A DNA stretch of 64,000 nucleotides. Origin: Phialocephala subalpina (lineage: Eukaryota > Ascomycota > Leotiomycetes > Helotiales > Mollisiaceae). The translations under genes and the position numbers were made by a program. The stretch is from contig FJOG01000024.1 of the NCBI GenBank assembly GCA_900073065.1, forward strand, positions 717,048-781,047, in the 5' to 3' direction. This document shows, in pieces, positions 45,721 to 56,843 of this stretch. A model generated the notes under the pieces. It was not told the DNA's origin, did no database searches, and saw only the letters and a program-made list of their open reading frames with translations. How positions within the stretch are numbered: the first letter of the stretch is position 1; the number at the start of each line of letters is the position of its first letter.

Positions 45721-48700
45721 CTTATCCGGGCAGCGGATTACTAGGGTCTTTCCGTAGTTTATCTGGCGCGAAGACCAAGTACACCTTTATAAAGCTAGGC
45801 AATTATAGCTCATATGAGTGCCCCTTCTATCGTATAACTTTAAATAATCCCGCGTTCGAGTTATTAAGTTTAATACTTGGCCTTTAAGTTAAATATTATT
45901 TAATCGTTAGCTAAATATCGTTTTTAACTTTCTAATTTACCTCCCTGCGGTAATAATCCGTAGCTTTCTTTATTTGCTTTTGCGCGGCGATAATACTTTT
46001 CTTAGCTATGCTAATAGCCTTATCCATATGGCGTGCCAATAATATTACCTTCTTTTTATTAAGCTTATCGTTACTATTAATATACTTTAGCGTATCCCAA
46101 TTAAACGATAACCTCGGGGAAAACCCGTAGATTATCTCAAAGGGAGAGAAGTTAATATTACTTTGCGGTAAAATAAGCTACGTGAAATCCATTATGGGGA
46201 ATATCTCCAACTAATCATCTTGGTAATATAACACGTATAGGCGTAAGTGTTTTTGTAACTGCTAATTATAGTTTTCCGTTTGATTATCCGTTTATAGGTG
46301 GTAACTAGTTGAGATATGGAGCTTAACGCCTAATATCCTTTATAGCTCATTCTAAAACTTAAAAATAAACTATAGGCCTCGGTCGCTAATAATAAATAAG
46401 GGCAAGCTATAATAACGGAATATATATTTTAGTTATAAACGCGCTAATCTTTCCGCGTTAATGGTTTTATAACACGGGATAAATATAACTTATTTTAATA
46501 ATAAGTTTATAACTATGTAAACTAAATCAAACCCGTATTTATTTTTATTAAACAAGCAAAAATCCATGGATACGCGTTACCACGGCCAATTTAAAATAGG
46601 TAAAAGTCGTAATAATCTTGGCGTTTTATCCCTAGAAACTTTTGACCTATAGTATACATGATAATTGCGGACGTATTATCCTATATAGTCTATTATACCT
46701 TTCTAATAATATCTCTGGCGTAATAGCGCGTGTATTTTATTTCTCCTAGGGTATATATTAAGTATCTGGTCGTATATTTCCCGAATAAAATATATTTTAA
46801 GGTTATTTACGTCAAGTATAACAAGATAATTATAATAAAATAATAAGTTATTACGTATACTAAATTCTTTTTCCTTAGGCTTAGTAGCTTATACACGTAG
46901 CGCTATAAGAGAATCCGTAATGCGGTTAGCTTATAGGATTCTATTTACCACGTCGTGGGAATATCTAAGTAAATCTCGATTAATTAATACTAAAGTAATA
47001 AATATTTCTGCACGTAGCTTGTTATAAATCCGGGGGTTTACTTAATTTCTTTTTAGGAAAATACCCATGCGGATTTATTTCTTTATAATATCTTATGCGT
47101 CCATATTATTTGTATATCTAATGAGAGCATTTACTGCGAGGTTATTTTTCCCAGCTTGGTATATAATCATAAAATTAAAGTTAATTAAGATCTCGGCTTA
47201 ACGGGCTTATCGAGCTATATGTTACTTCGACGATATGAAATATTCCAGGGCTTTATAGTCTATATAAACTTTCACCTAGTAAGGAAAACCTACGAGCTTT
47301 ACTCTAAATTCTTTGCTACTTTTAATAATAGCCAATATTTCCTTATTATAAATTAAATAATTACACTTAGCGGGGAATATAATCTTAAAGAAAAACGCGA
47401 TAAGATATTACTCCTTATTATACTTCTGCGATAAGATACTAGCTATTACTTTGTTCGAAGCGTTTATCTCTAGCTTATATGGTAATTTAGGGTTTTAATA
47501 CTTTAGTAGGGGTACTTGAATCAAGCGCATCTTAAGCTCTTCGAAGGCTCTCTAGTAATTATCATTAAAGTCAAATAAAGTATTATTTCTTATTAAGTAA
47601 ATTAAGGGTATAATAACTCGTTCGTAGTCTCGGATGAATTATTGGTAAAAGTTATAAAACCCTAAAAATAACTAAATTCCCTTGATCGTAATAAGCTTTT
47701 TCTATTGGTAAATAATTGTAACTTTGTTAGGGTTAATTCCTATTCCCTTAATATTAACGATAAAGCCTAAATACTTTATGCTCGTAACGTTAAACTCGTA
47801 CTTCTTAATATCTACTTGTAGGCCGGCGTCTTATAGCCGCTATAAGACTTTATTTACGTACTTAACGTGATTTTTCATTTTATTAAAGTAAATAAGGATA
47901 TTATTTAAATAGGCGATATAAAACTTATCTAAGTAATCGAATAATATATTGTTTATATATCTTTAATACGTAGCCAGGCCGTTGGTTAGGCCGAAGGGCA
48001 GAACTTTACACTTATACGTTTTATAGCGTATCCGAAAAGTAGTTAATTCCTTGCTATTGGGGTTTATTCGTATCCGGTGGAACGCTTAGCGGATATTTAA
48101 CTTGGTATAAATCTTGGCTCTAGAAATCCGAGCTAACATCTTATTAATTAGAGGAAAAAGGTATTAATCTTTGCGAGTTAACGCGTTAAGGCGCCGATAA
48201 TCGATATAAAATCGTAGGTTACTATTAGGTTTCTTAACGAATAATATTAATGCGACAAACGGAAATTAGTTAGGTTTGATAAACCCTTTTTCTAAATTAT
48301 TTAGTAAATATTATTTAGTAACTTTTAATTCCTTTGTGCTTATCTTATAAAGAGGGCTATAAATTAAGTTAAACTTATTTCGCTTAAGTGTAATCTGGTG
48401 GTTATAAGACCGGTAGGATAAAAGGATATTCGAAATTTCCTTTGAAAATATATTATAATAGTTTGCGTACCCCTTAGAGATAGTACGTATAATCTCAGCG
48501 AAGTCTACGTTTAGTTTTGCGAGAGTTATAACTTATTTTATTTTCTTAGTTAAGCGGGGAAAAGGGGAGATATTAGTAAACTTAATAATATTAACGACTT
48601 TTTTTTCTTTTAATACGCGATTAATCTTATATAAACTGGTAATAAAAAATATATTACGATATTATTTAAGGTTAAGATAAAATGCGTTTATTAAAATATA

Positions 48701-49860
48701 ATAGATATCGATTTTAATTATTAGGCAAGAACTTTCCGTGTATTATACTTTGCGTTTATATAACTTAGATAATACCCTTAGCATATCGTCTAAAGCTCTT
48801 TTTATCTTCCGTAAGTTATCCCTTATGTTTAGCTCTTGAAAGCACTTGATACTTAATCTTGGCGCGTACCCTAGCTTTGGTAGGGTTTCCGGAGGGGGTT
48901 TATTAACTAAGTATTCCTAGAAATCCGGCATATTTATAGTCACGTGGGCCCCCTGAACTTCTCGCTTTGCTACTCCTTTATTGGCTTTTCCAGGAGTAAC
49001 TTTAGTGGGGCGAGGAGTCTCGTAGCCATGCAATATATAGCTCCCTGATTAGTTGATAGCCAAGCTAATCGCAGGTAATAAGCATATTGGCAATATTAGT
49101 ATAAGTTTGGATATAGGCGTTTTGAGGGCGCGAGAGGGCTTTTTGCTATTAGCTTCTCGCTTTATATTTATCCCAAAGAGTATGCCTCTTTTATTCGTAT
49201 CGTGCTAAGTAATGAGGTCGGGTTTTCGCTAAACGGTAAAAATATAGTGCCTAGGTACGACTTGGTCTTATGAAGTGATCACTGGGTTAATAGGCGTGAG
49301 ATTAGTAGGCTAGCGGATATTATACTTTGAGGGTGTTAGCTCGATCTTAAATAGCTTTATCTATTTTAAACTTAAGATAATCTCGTGTTAATTGAGGTTA
49401 GTAATAAAGAAAGGGAAGTTTTGCAGTTTGCGGCTATTAATTATGATGTGTAATTATATATAGTAAGTAATAGGTCGTCCGGGGGACTTATTATACCCCT
49501 TAACAGGTAGTGCCTCGCGAAGTTTAAGTAGTTTCGCGCCCGTATAGGCCGCAAGATTAGTAGCAAAAGTAGTATCGATAAATGCGAGACTATTTGCTCT
49601 AGTGTCAAGAAAAACTTTGAGGGAAATATTAATTTTATTGAACGTAATAATACAAGGATATAAAAGATACTTATCGCTTAGTAGTTTCCCTAAATCGAGT
49701 CTTGAATAATTGACTATAAGACCTAAAAAAGAGACTTTTCTTAGGCTTTGCTATTTCCTGATTAAGGAGTAATTATCTTATTATAATCGGAGATTTCTTT
49801 CTCTTTATATTCTTGTTTTTTGGCTTTAAACTTAAGGCCATTATTAGGGTAATCTTCTAG
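45721..49860 (-). pseudogene. Retrotransposon pol remnant (RT, RNase H, integrase)
   Basis: Motifs seen on the minus strand, in order, are LPFGLTNGLATY near 47980 (reverse transcriptase, normally MPFGLTNAPATF) and YLDKFYIAYLNNILIYF near 47900, the catalytic YLDD changed to YLNN. RNase H reads VYIDYKALEYFISSK near 47260, then AEILINFNFMI near 47190. Integrase reads STSYH, a stop, TDNQTENYN near 46290 (normally S-T-A-Y-H-P-Q-T-D-G-Q-T-E). The two Asp-to-Asn changes in the RT active site and the many stops are G-to-A or C-to-T changes, so the enzyme is dead. Protease is expected near 49.4-49.6 kb but was not aligned. Confidence 0.87.
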
Positions 49861-51690
49861 ATTAATCTCTTGAATTATAGGCGTATATTGCTTAGGATAA
49901 TCTCTGAGTATATGGCTAGGCCTCTTGTAATTATAGTAGAGGAGTTAATCTCCCGTTTTGGGGGTAGCGGCGGGTATAGGGCCGCGCTAAGGAGCGGGTG
50001 TCGCGCGATTGCTATTTATAGGCCCCCTGTTATTCTGAACGGGGTTAGCTCTATGGGTCGGCGTGACGAGTATTAGCTGTTTATATTCGATTATCCCCCG
50101 TATCTTGGGGGTTTATTTAGGAGTAGGCGTAATAGCAAAAGATCGAGTAGATAAAGGGGTTTATGCCTTGATATATTAGTACTTAATATCCGTAGTAATT
50201 ATTACGCGAGCGAGCTTTTTAAACGAGTTATTAAACTCGTTTATTCGTTTTACTAAAAGCGTGTGGAAACGTATAATAAGCTTAATCCGGAACTCCCAGA
50301 AGTAGTTATTATAGCGAACGTTAGCCTTATTAGCCAAAGAGATAAATTTAGCTTTAAATTCTTTAGCTAATTCGTAATTTCCTATCTTGAGGTCACGGAA
50401 ATCGTTTTGCGCTTAGATTTTATTAAACTCGTTAAAGAATAATTTAGCTAGGAATTTGATTATCTAATTAGTAATCCTAAAGACGTAATATATACGCGGT
50501 TTGGTCGGATTAGGAAATCGGGTTATAATTTGTTTCCGGGCAAAATTGCCTTTTTTTATATAACTCAAGATAAAGTTTATTTTTTAATACTTCGTATAAA
50601 TGTTATTATTATTCTCAAATTTGCCTTTAACTTGGAGTACTTAATTATTAAATAGAGGTTTATTTCCATTAGATAATTTATTTAGTTTTAGATATTTAGG
50701 CTTATAGCGGGAAACTTTATCTTGTTTAAGGGCAGGTATATAACTGAAACGACCGGCGTAATAATTAGTAAGCCTGTTTTTCCTTTTATATTAAGTCGAT
50801 TTAATGTTAAGCTAGTTATTACTCTTGTCCGAGTTAAAGCTGGATAAGGACAAATTATCGTTGTTAGGGTTATCTGCTAGGGCTAGGGCGGGTTGAGTAG
50901 CGTGTCGCACTTTTGCCTCGCGTGAGTCGCGCTTTTTACGCTTAGAGTTTAATCTTTGTGATAATCGAGTAGGTATCGTAATAGCTCTATGGTTTAACGC
51001 GTTTGGGCGTTTTTGCTAGAGGGCCCCGCGTGCTCGAGATAAAGCTAGGTTAGCCTGAAGTTACTCGATATAATATAAAAGCTATACTATCGTTTTAGTA
51101 TTTACCAAGTAAAACGAGTAGTTAGCGTCATAGCGTTTAGATAATGGCCTAGGTAAATAACGATGTTTATTACTTATAACCGGAGTAGAATGTATCCGAA
51201 AGGCTATATCTGTTTCTATGCTTTGGAAAGGGCTATTATTGGCTATGAGCTTATCGAAAAACGCAGCAAATTGCTCTTTTTTAGCCTTGAACGCGGACTA
51301 AGATAAAAACTTATTTTTTGCTTTCCCCGTTTAGTATTCTTTTTCTTTGAGGGGAGATTAACTGGCTTTATAGCGATATAACTCGAGAGCAAGTAATAAT
51401 ATTGGAGAGTAGCGGCGTAAAGCTAAGGAGTTATATTCTGGCGGTGCCAGAAGAATTACGGTCCTCTTTAAACTCGAGTTTTATTGAGGTTTAAGAGTAA
51501 TTCGATATATTAAGGTTTATAGCGTAATAAGTATATATATATAAAAATCGCGTATAGTAATTTACGTCGTCTTGAATTATACCTATAGTAACGCCGTTAT
51601 ATTCCCCTTCGTTAGGAGGTAATATAACCAAAAACTAGTGGGATATTCTTTATTATGTTATCCCCGGCTAAAATAAGTAACTTTAGATAA
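49861..51690 (-). pseudogene. Retrotransposon gag remnant
   Basis: At about 49940-49870 the minus strand reads YYNYKRPSHILRDYPK. This is a CCHC zinc knuckle (C-x2-C-x4-H-x4-C) whose three Cys codons have become Tyr codons, i.e. TGY to TAY. Upstream sequence to the 5' LTR should hold the capsid domain, but it is too decayed to align by eye. Confidence 0.7.
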
Positions 51691-51926
51691 TATAACCGCT
51701 TAAAACTATTACGTTAGATAATTAAGTGAAGAATAGTAATTAATATAGCATATCTCTTAGAATCTAAGGTAAAGAGAAAAGGAAAGGAAAAAAGGGTAGA
51801 AGCCAATTATGCTATATAGCCCGAAACTAGCTACCTGACAGGTTAGGCCAAAACAGGGGGAATTCCCCCAAACTCGGACCTCGGAGCTTAAGTCACGTGT
51901 CACCTAGATCAGCCAGATCTGTGACA
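51691..51926 (-). repeat. 5' LTR of the Ty3/gypsy element
   Basis: 236 bp, beginning TGTCACAG on the minus strand and ending GGTTATA. It is followed outside by AGTAT (plus strand 51927-51931), matching the left flank. It carries 12 of the 15 derived-looking transitions relative to the other LTR. Confidence 0.93.
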
Positions 51927-51931
51927 AGTAT
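51927..51931. repeat. Ty3/gypsy target-site duplication, right
   Basis: AGTAT, identical to 45143-45147 on the other side of the element. Confidence 0.88.
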
Positions 51932-52774
51932 AATATCGTTATTAGTAGTATTATCTAAAACGAAATAGCCTAAGTTATCTTCTATGATGCCAAATCGAGT
52001 AAAAAGAGGGAAGATAACGCTAGCTTACTTTGTAGTAAATGTTATATTAGTGAATTACCGGGATATTATCGGCATATTATGTGATTTACCGATTCCAGTT
52101 TTTTTATGGCTTGGTAGCTCTGGTAAACCTATAAGACGTATTATAGCCTTATAGTTTATATTAATAAAATGTATTATAACTTTAATAATATTAATCTTCT
52201 CGTATTTTGAGCCCCAATTATCAAAAGATATTATAATACGAGATTTGGCGTGGCGTATTTCTTTTATAACCTTGAGTTTATAATAATCAAATAGTTTATA
52301 AATCTAATTAGCGATAGTTAAAGAAGAAGTAGGAATGGCGGCTACGCATTCGTTATTAGCAATTTTAAAGTAATTACGTAATTATTTCGATGTTATTTTC
52401 TTATGCTTAACTTTATTACAAATAACCTATTCGAGAAACGTATTCTTAAACTCTTAGTGTCAAAACGAAATAATATATTCTTTAGAATCTTTAGACTTAC
52501 CAGATACTTGAGTAATAATAAGTTTATTACTAATTATCCTCTAAATATCTCCTTGTTCCTCTAAATAATATATTGCGGCTATATATTTAGTAATATTACT
52601 AAAAATATTCGAGTTAAAATAATAATCGCTATTCTTTTTGGCAAATTCGAGGTTATAATGGCCTATATGCTTAAAGTTAACATTATAAAAACAATAATTA
52701 TAAATGGGATAATATATATAACTTGTAATATTATATCGTTGGCTTCTTATTACTTTTCTCATGAGTGAAGGCAT
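51932..52774 (-). pseudogene. hAT transposase remnant, N-terminal and catalytic part
   Basis: From 52774 the minus strand is open for 77 codons (MPSLMRKVIRSQRYNIT...). After several stops, at about 52250-52110, it reads HAKSRIIISFDNWGSKYEKI, then HFIN...LIGLPELPSH. This is the central hAT region: S-F-D-x-W-x-S, then H-F and L-x-G-L-P-x-L. The gene is cut off at 51931 by the Ty3/gypsy insertion and resumes at 45142. The start at 52774 is only the first surviving Met and may not be the original one. Confidence 0.83.
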
Positions 52775-53453
52775 ATCCTAGCCTCTAAACCTAGTGCGTT
52801 CAAAGTCGGCCGGGAGTAATAAACATTATATAATGTCTTTTTAGGCTCGGGGTATAAATAGGTTTATTATTAAATAAAGGCTCTCTAGGGACGAAAGGCG
52901 AATAATCGATAGGTTTATCGAGATTAGGAGGAAGGCTTAGATTATAGTTATCGTTATATATTAGCGGAGGTCGTTGGCATTTATCTCGACAGGTAGAAGT
53001 TAGTGGTGTAGGCTTTAGCTACCCTAAAAGCGTAAAGGCATTAATAAGAGGGGGCATAAAAAGATTAATAAAGCTTTTTATAATAATACGCTCTAATTCC
53101 AAGGGTATTAATCCTCTAGATGACATGATTTAAGTGATGGTTAATAATAATAAGGTGCAATAGTTAATCTATAAAAAGTCGTGTAATCGTAAAGTTTTAT
53201 TGCGAGTCACGAGATTACAGATTTAAGCCAATTAGAAGCGTTCCTTTATGTTTTTCCGACCCGAATGCCTCGCCAAAACACCAAAATCTCCTCCCTAAAA
53301 ACACTAACTATAACTCCAAAATCGTAAAATAAAATTATTTGAACTGATTAGTTACTGATCAGTTGGCCTAATAGCCAACTAAATGACTGATATAAATTAA
53401 AATGGTTAACTAAATGACTGAGACTGATCACTGATCAGTCAGTTGATCAGTCG

Positions 53454-53474
53454 ACTGACTGATTGGACTCTCTG
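53454..53474 (-). repeat. hAT terminal inverted repeat, right
   Basis: Inverted copy of 43695-43715 with one mismatch. Confidence 0.92.
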
Positions 53475-53482
53475 AGGCATGC
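53475..53482. repeat. hAT target-site duplication, right
   Basis: AGGCATGC, identical to 43687-43694. Confidence 0.93.
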
Positions 53483-53834
53483 CCAGGATCCGCAACGGCC
53501 TCAGATATGGTCGAGAAAGGATATTGATCTTCTCTCGCATCGCGCTTTGCTGGTTCGTAAACACCGTCTGCAGCCCAGACTACATCATTTGTGGAGCGCT
53601 GCGTAAACCATCCGCGCCCGAACTTATGAAGTTATAAACATTGTCGTACTGCGCTCGCTCTTCGTCAATAACCATAGGCGTGTCGGCCGGGATAGAGAGT
53701 GTTTCGCCGAAGACTTGGAAGGTGTGTTGCTCTACCAGTTCCGAACCTTTTAAAGAGCGGTAAAGGCCATCGAGATCAAGAACATTAATTACGCTGATGA
53801 CATCGGCGTTGAGTGGGATCACATTCGCCGCCAT
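53475..53834 (-). pseudogene. F-box-type gene, copy 2, 5' part
   Basis: From ATG 53834 the minus strand reads MAANVIPLNADVISVINVLD, then an acidic linker ending SAPQMM. It meets an in-frame TAG just upstream of 53580 and continues in the same frame through QTVFTNQQSAMREKINILSR to PYLRPLRILG at the transposon edge. One copy of the duplicated AGGCATGC removed, the frame runs straight on into MPNEILVKIF at 43694, so the transposon sits within the F-box itself. Both the TAG here and the TAG at 43633 fit CAG-to-TAG changes. Confidence 0.8.
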
Positions 53835-54469
53835 ATCCTTGTGAATGTTGTGACGGTCTCACCGTCAACTCCAAGCCCAAGGTAGATAAATGAGACCGTA
53901 GAACGGAGTAATGTCTTGAATGGCCAATTAGGGAGGTATGGGTGAAGTGAGTCGTGCGCAGCTGATCTCTTTGGATGTCTTCCTGCTCTGTCGTGGTTGT
54001 GTAGAAGTGAAGGCTTTAAAATGAAGTCGAAAGTAGGAGGGGCAGTGTCGCGGCTTGTCCCAATTCGGCTTGACGAAGAAAACACGTACGAAGCATGATC
54101 TCCAGGCTTCAATCGCCGTATCTCAGCGGGCCACAGGGCCCGATCGCTGGCTGTTTATCGCGATCACTGTTGTCACCCACGCTTGCAAAGGAAGGAACAC
54201 TCAATTGCCAGAGGACGGCTTGAACAGCTATTTATGATTGATATTCCGAGGTGCGTCTTGATTGTGTCTCAAGCTTGTGACTTAGATACAGGCGTGTAGA
54301 AACCCAACAGCGGCCGAGTGTGTGAAATCATGAGAGGTCCGGCTCTACACCACGCATGCTGCGACGAACTGGGAGCTTCTTGAACGGATGGCTCCAAACT
54401 GCAAATCCACATCAACCCATACAGCTCATGGCACCGCGGATTTGAAGTGAGAAGCAACGTCCGCGACAT
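53835..54469. other. Spacer between two F-box copies
   Basis: Promoter side of copy 2 and 3' side of copy 3. Short frames only; no gene seen. Confidence 0.45.
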
Positions 54470-56240
54470 TCAATCCTCTTCCATTGCCTCTGCCGGTTCG
54501 GGTGCGTTGTTTCTCAGAGGGTTGTTGGGTATATATCCCCTGAGATAATTCTCCGCCGGGCTTGTGTCCATATGGTGCTTTCCTTCCGCCTCGAAGATTG
54601 CTTTCTTCTGCTCGTCTGTCATATCATCGCATTCCGCACCGAACGGGTCCTTGAACGTGATGTACTGAGTATTTCCGCGAAGAATGTCGAGAGCTTCTGC
54701 CCAGGTGCCGCTCAAGAGATGACAGTCCCACATAGACATGTAAGAGGGTTTCTTACTCAAGTCACTAACGAACTGCTTGATGTCTTCGAGGTGGAGAGAG
54801 GGGGCGTACCAGCTTACATGGTTGAGGTTTGGCCATGGCCGGAGCATGATGACAGGGCCAAGGGTGAAATGGGGTGTTGTTCGCCGTTCCCAAAGAGTCT
54901 CAAAACATAAGTCTATCGACTCTAGACAATCTGTGTCCATGATAGTATTCAAGAATTTCGAAAGGTGTTGTATTTCGGCTTCATCTCGAATCGGCCCGAC
55001 CCGCAACCCCTTCACAGCTTCAGGATGGAAATCAAAGTCCTTCAGTCTTCGTAGGGCTTCCTTGAGATCGCGTTGGCCATCTTTGCTCAGAGCCAGACAA
55101 GAGTAGTTCTCTGGAGGAGAGAATTTGATGGCGAGGGAAATGACTATGCCCCCAGCTTTGTGGATAGTACCTGGTAATTTGAGGAGTACTTTGGCGGGTG
55201 GATCACCTAAGTTGAATAATCGAGCTTCCTCCCATTCTGCGGGGCGCATCATGGATGTAATGAGACATTCGCGATCCTCTACCTTCTGGTAAAAGGTTGG
55301 CTTAAATCGTTGAGTAAGTGGTTCCTGATCGTGTATCTCCAATCTAGTCGCGAGAGGCATTCTGGCCATGGCCGCACCTATAGATGCAATAAAGGCTCCA
55401 CTTTTGATCGACCTCTGTTGGTATGAGAAGCGTTCTCTGTACCCTTCATGGGCTTTCAGAAGCACTTTCAGATGACCGGATTCCTCCTCCTCAGCTCTTT
55501 GTAGCAGCTTCGCATATCCAGATGTCGTGATATCAGGTCTGTCCCAGACGAAGTCTTCCCATGAATCTAGGATTTCACTCATCTTCCTAACGGCTTCTTT
55601 GGCGTTCGCTTCATCCTCGGGCTTGTCGTACATACCTTGGGTCACCCCAGCGTCGATATGCCCGGTAGTCTCGCGCAATTTGTCGATGTGATACTGAGCG
55701 AATTTTAGAATATTGTTGGCCATAAGAGGACTGAAGAAATTTAAATAGACTCTGACAGCCTGTACGCCTTTTCTGATGGTTGGGTGCCGAGATATCTCTT
55801 GAAAATGGGCAAGAGAATCCCGAGTCATCCCAACACGTAGGAAGTGGACCAATAAGTGGGAGCTGGCATCGCGGAATCGCCGGCACGTGAGTCGGATATC
55901 TTTGACGTGGCCGTGGGCGAAAAAGTCAAAGAATAGCCACCTGGAAGGGCTGAATCTCTTGACATGACGAAAAATTTTCGTCAGGTAGGTCCAGGATGTG
56001 AAGTGGTCTAATGCTTGGTCGAGAGCTAACATTGACAGCCTTACGCAACGAACCTCGAAGCTCTTCAAGCATTGGACGGAGAGCTGATAGTGTCTCATCT
56101 TATTCTCGGAGGACTTCCAAAGTGCGATCCAGATGCATCTTGGTGTCTGCTCTCCTGAAACTGCCATCCTTGTCGAAATCGAATGGGGGTCTCCGACTTT
56201 GTCTGATCTCATATATGTTGTGGAGTATACGGTCCTCCAT
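54470..56240 (-). pseudogene. F-box-type gene, copy 3, broken at the N-terminus
   Basis: From ATG 56240 the minus strand reads MEDRILHNIYEIRQSRRPPF... to a TAA at 56100-56102. It continues in the same frame (DETLSALRPMLEELRGSLRK, then SRPSIRPLHILDLPDE) into the start of an F-box. At about 55977-55984 the frame slips, and LTKIFRHVKRF carries the rest of the F-box in the frame that stays open for about 500 codons to TGA 54470. That part holds VKDIRLTCRRFRDASSHLLV, IRKGVQAVRVYLNFFSPLM, GTIHKAGGIVISLAIKFSPP, LRPWPNLNHVSWYAPSLHLE and DCHLLSGTWAEALDILRG. Compared with copy 2, about 11 bases seem lost in the F-box. A truncated protein starting downstream could still be made. The open frame upstream of the slip (to 56212) is not family sequence. 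Confidence 0.75.
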
Positions 56241-56843
56241 GGTGTCGATATCCTTCAGTTGCTTATATAGATCATTGAGGTCGAAGTCGTTCGCGGCGGC
56301 GACCGGTGCTCTGTTTGTATCTATTTAAGCACGTGACGCTGTCACTGTTAAGCCAGAGTGAATGGTGCCTGCAAGAAGATGCGAAATTGCTTGATGCATC
56401 GGAGGCTTGAGAAGAGTGCACGACGCGATTTGTTTATTTGGACAGTATGTGTGGCTCTGCTGATGTTGTATATTTTGAGAGGTTTGTTGTTTGGTTGAGC
56501 TTGAAATGGATCTTGAGGTTGATAGAAGGCTTGGTGAGCTAGTCTTTATTAGGTTAGCCTTTTTAATGAGCTAGAAAGGAGTAGTCAGACAATTGCAGAA
56601 CTCAAAGCTCCTACAACACACAACTCTCTGTAAACATAGAGAGCAGAAAGGTTTCCATCGATGCTCACTTGAGATAAAGTCATTCTCACCAAAAATGATG
56701 CTTTTCACATGAGGATCACCGACCCCTTTTCCCCGCAAGACTAGCTCGGCATCTTACCCGAAGTTCCTCATCAGCGTCAACTTCGAATCCGGCATCACCA
56801 CATCACAAACCTCACCCATTCAAGCCCATAACAACCAAACTAG
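56241..56843. other. Intergenic, no gene seen
   Basis: Contains the upstream region of F-box copy 3. In-frame codons before ATG 56240 (NDFDLNDLYKQLKDID) resemble the N-terminus of copy 2 (NVLDLDGLYRSLKG), so the original start lay near 56320; the Met there appears as ATA. The rest is the CT-rich leader of the gene at 56844. Confidence 0.5.

Larger units (their letters stand above)
45148..51926 (-). mobile_element. Ty3/gypsy LTR retrotransposon (chromovirus), RIP-decayed
   Basis: Two 236-bp direct repeats bound a 6779-bp element flanked by AGTAT. Read on the minus strand the LTR begins TGTCACAG. Just before the 3' LTR stands the purine tract GGAAAGGGGGGGTAA (45386-45400), which fixes the orientation. 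The order on the minus strand is gag with a ruined zinc knuckle, reverse transcriptase, RNase H, integrase and chromodomain, so it is the chromovirus branch. Nearly every frame is broken by stops, and coding changes are of the C-to-T/G-to-A kind. It lies inside the hAT transposase gene and is therefore the younger of the two insertions. Confidence 0.94.
43695..53474 (-). mobile_element. hAT-superfamily DNA transposon, RIP-decayed, hosting a Ty3/gypsy element
   Basis: The element is defined by terminal inverted repeats of 21 bp with one mismatch (CAGAGA-A/G-TCCAATCAGTCAG at 43695-43715 and, inverted, 53454-53474) and by the 8-bp direct duplication AGGCATGC. The total is 9780 bp. Without the nested retroelement and its 5-bp duplication it is about 3.0 kb, a normal size for an autonomous hAT. 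Subterminal regions carry many copies of ACTGA/TCAGT in both orientations (43706-43800, 53340-53460), possible transposase sites. The transposase reads on the minus strand but contains many stops. The base composition is far more AT-rich than the flanks. The insertion is inside an F-box gene. Confidence 0.93.

Noticed and set aside
52541..52774. Stand-alone 77-codon gene
   Set aside because: It lies inside the hAT element, on the transposase strand, just upstream of the hAT central motif. It is the N-terminal remnant of the transposase.
43687..53483. Inverted repeat extended to the palindrome GGCATGCC
   Set aside because: GGCATGCC looks inverted on both sides only because the target site is nearly palindromic. 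The direct 8-mer AGGCATGC outside CAGAGA...  fits a hAT target duplication better.
55984..56212. N-terminal 75 codons of the long minus-strand frame as true protein start
   Set aside because: These codons do not resemble copies 1 and 2. The family sequence here is in another frame (from 56240), so this stretch is a chance opening created by the slip.
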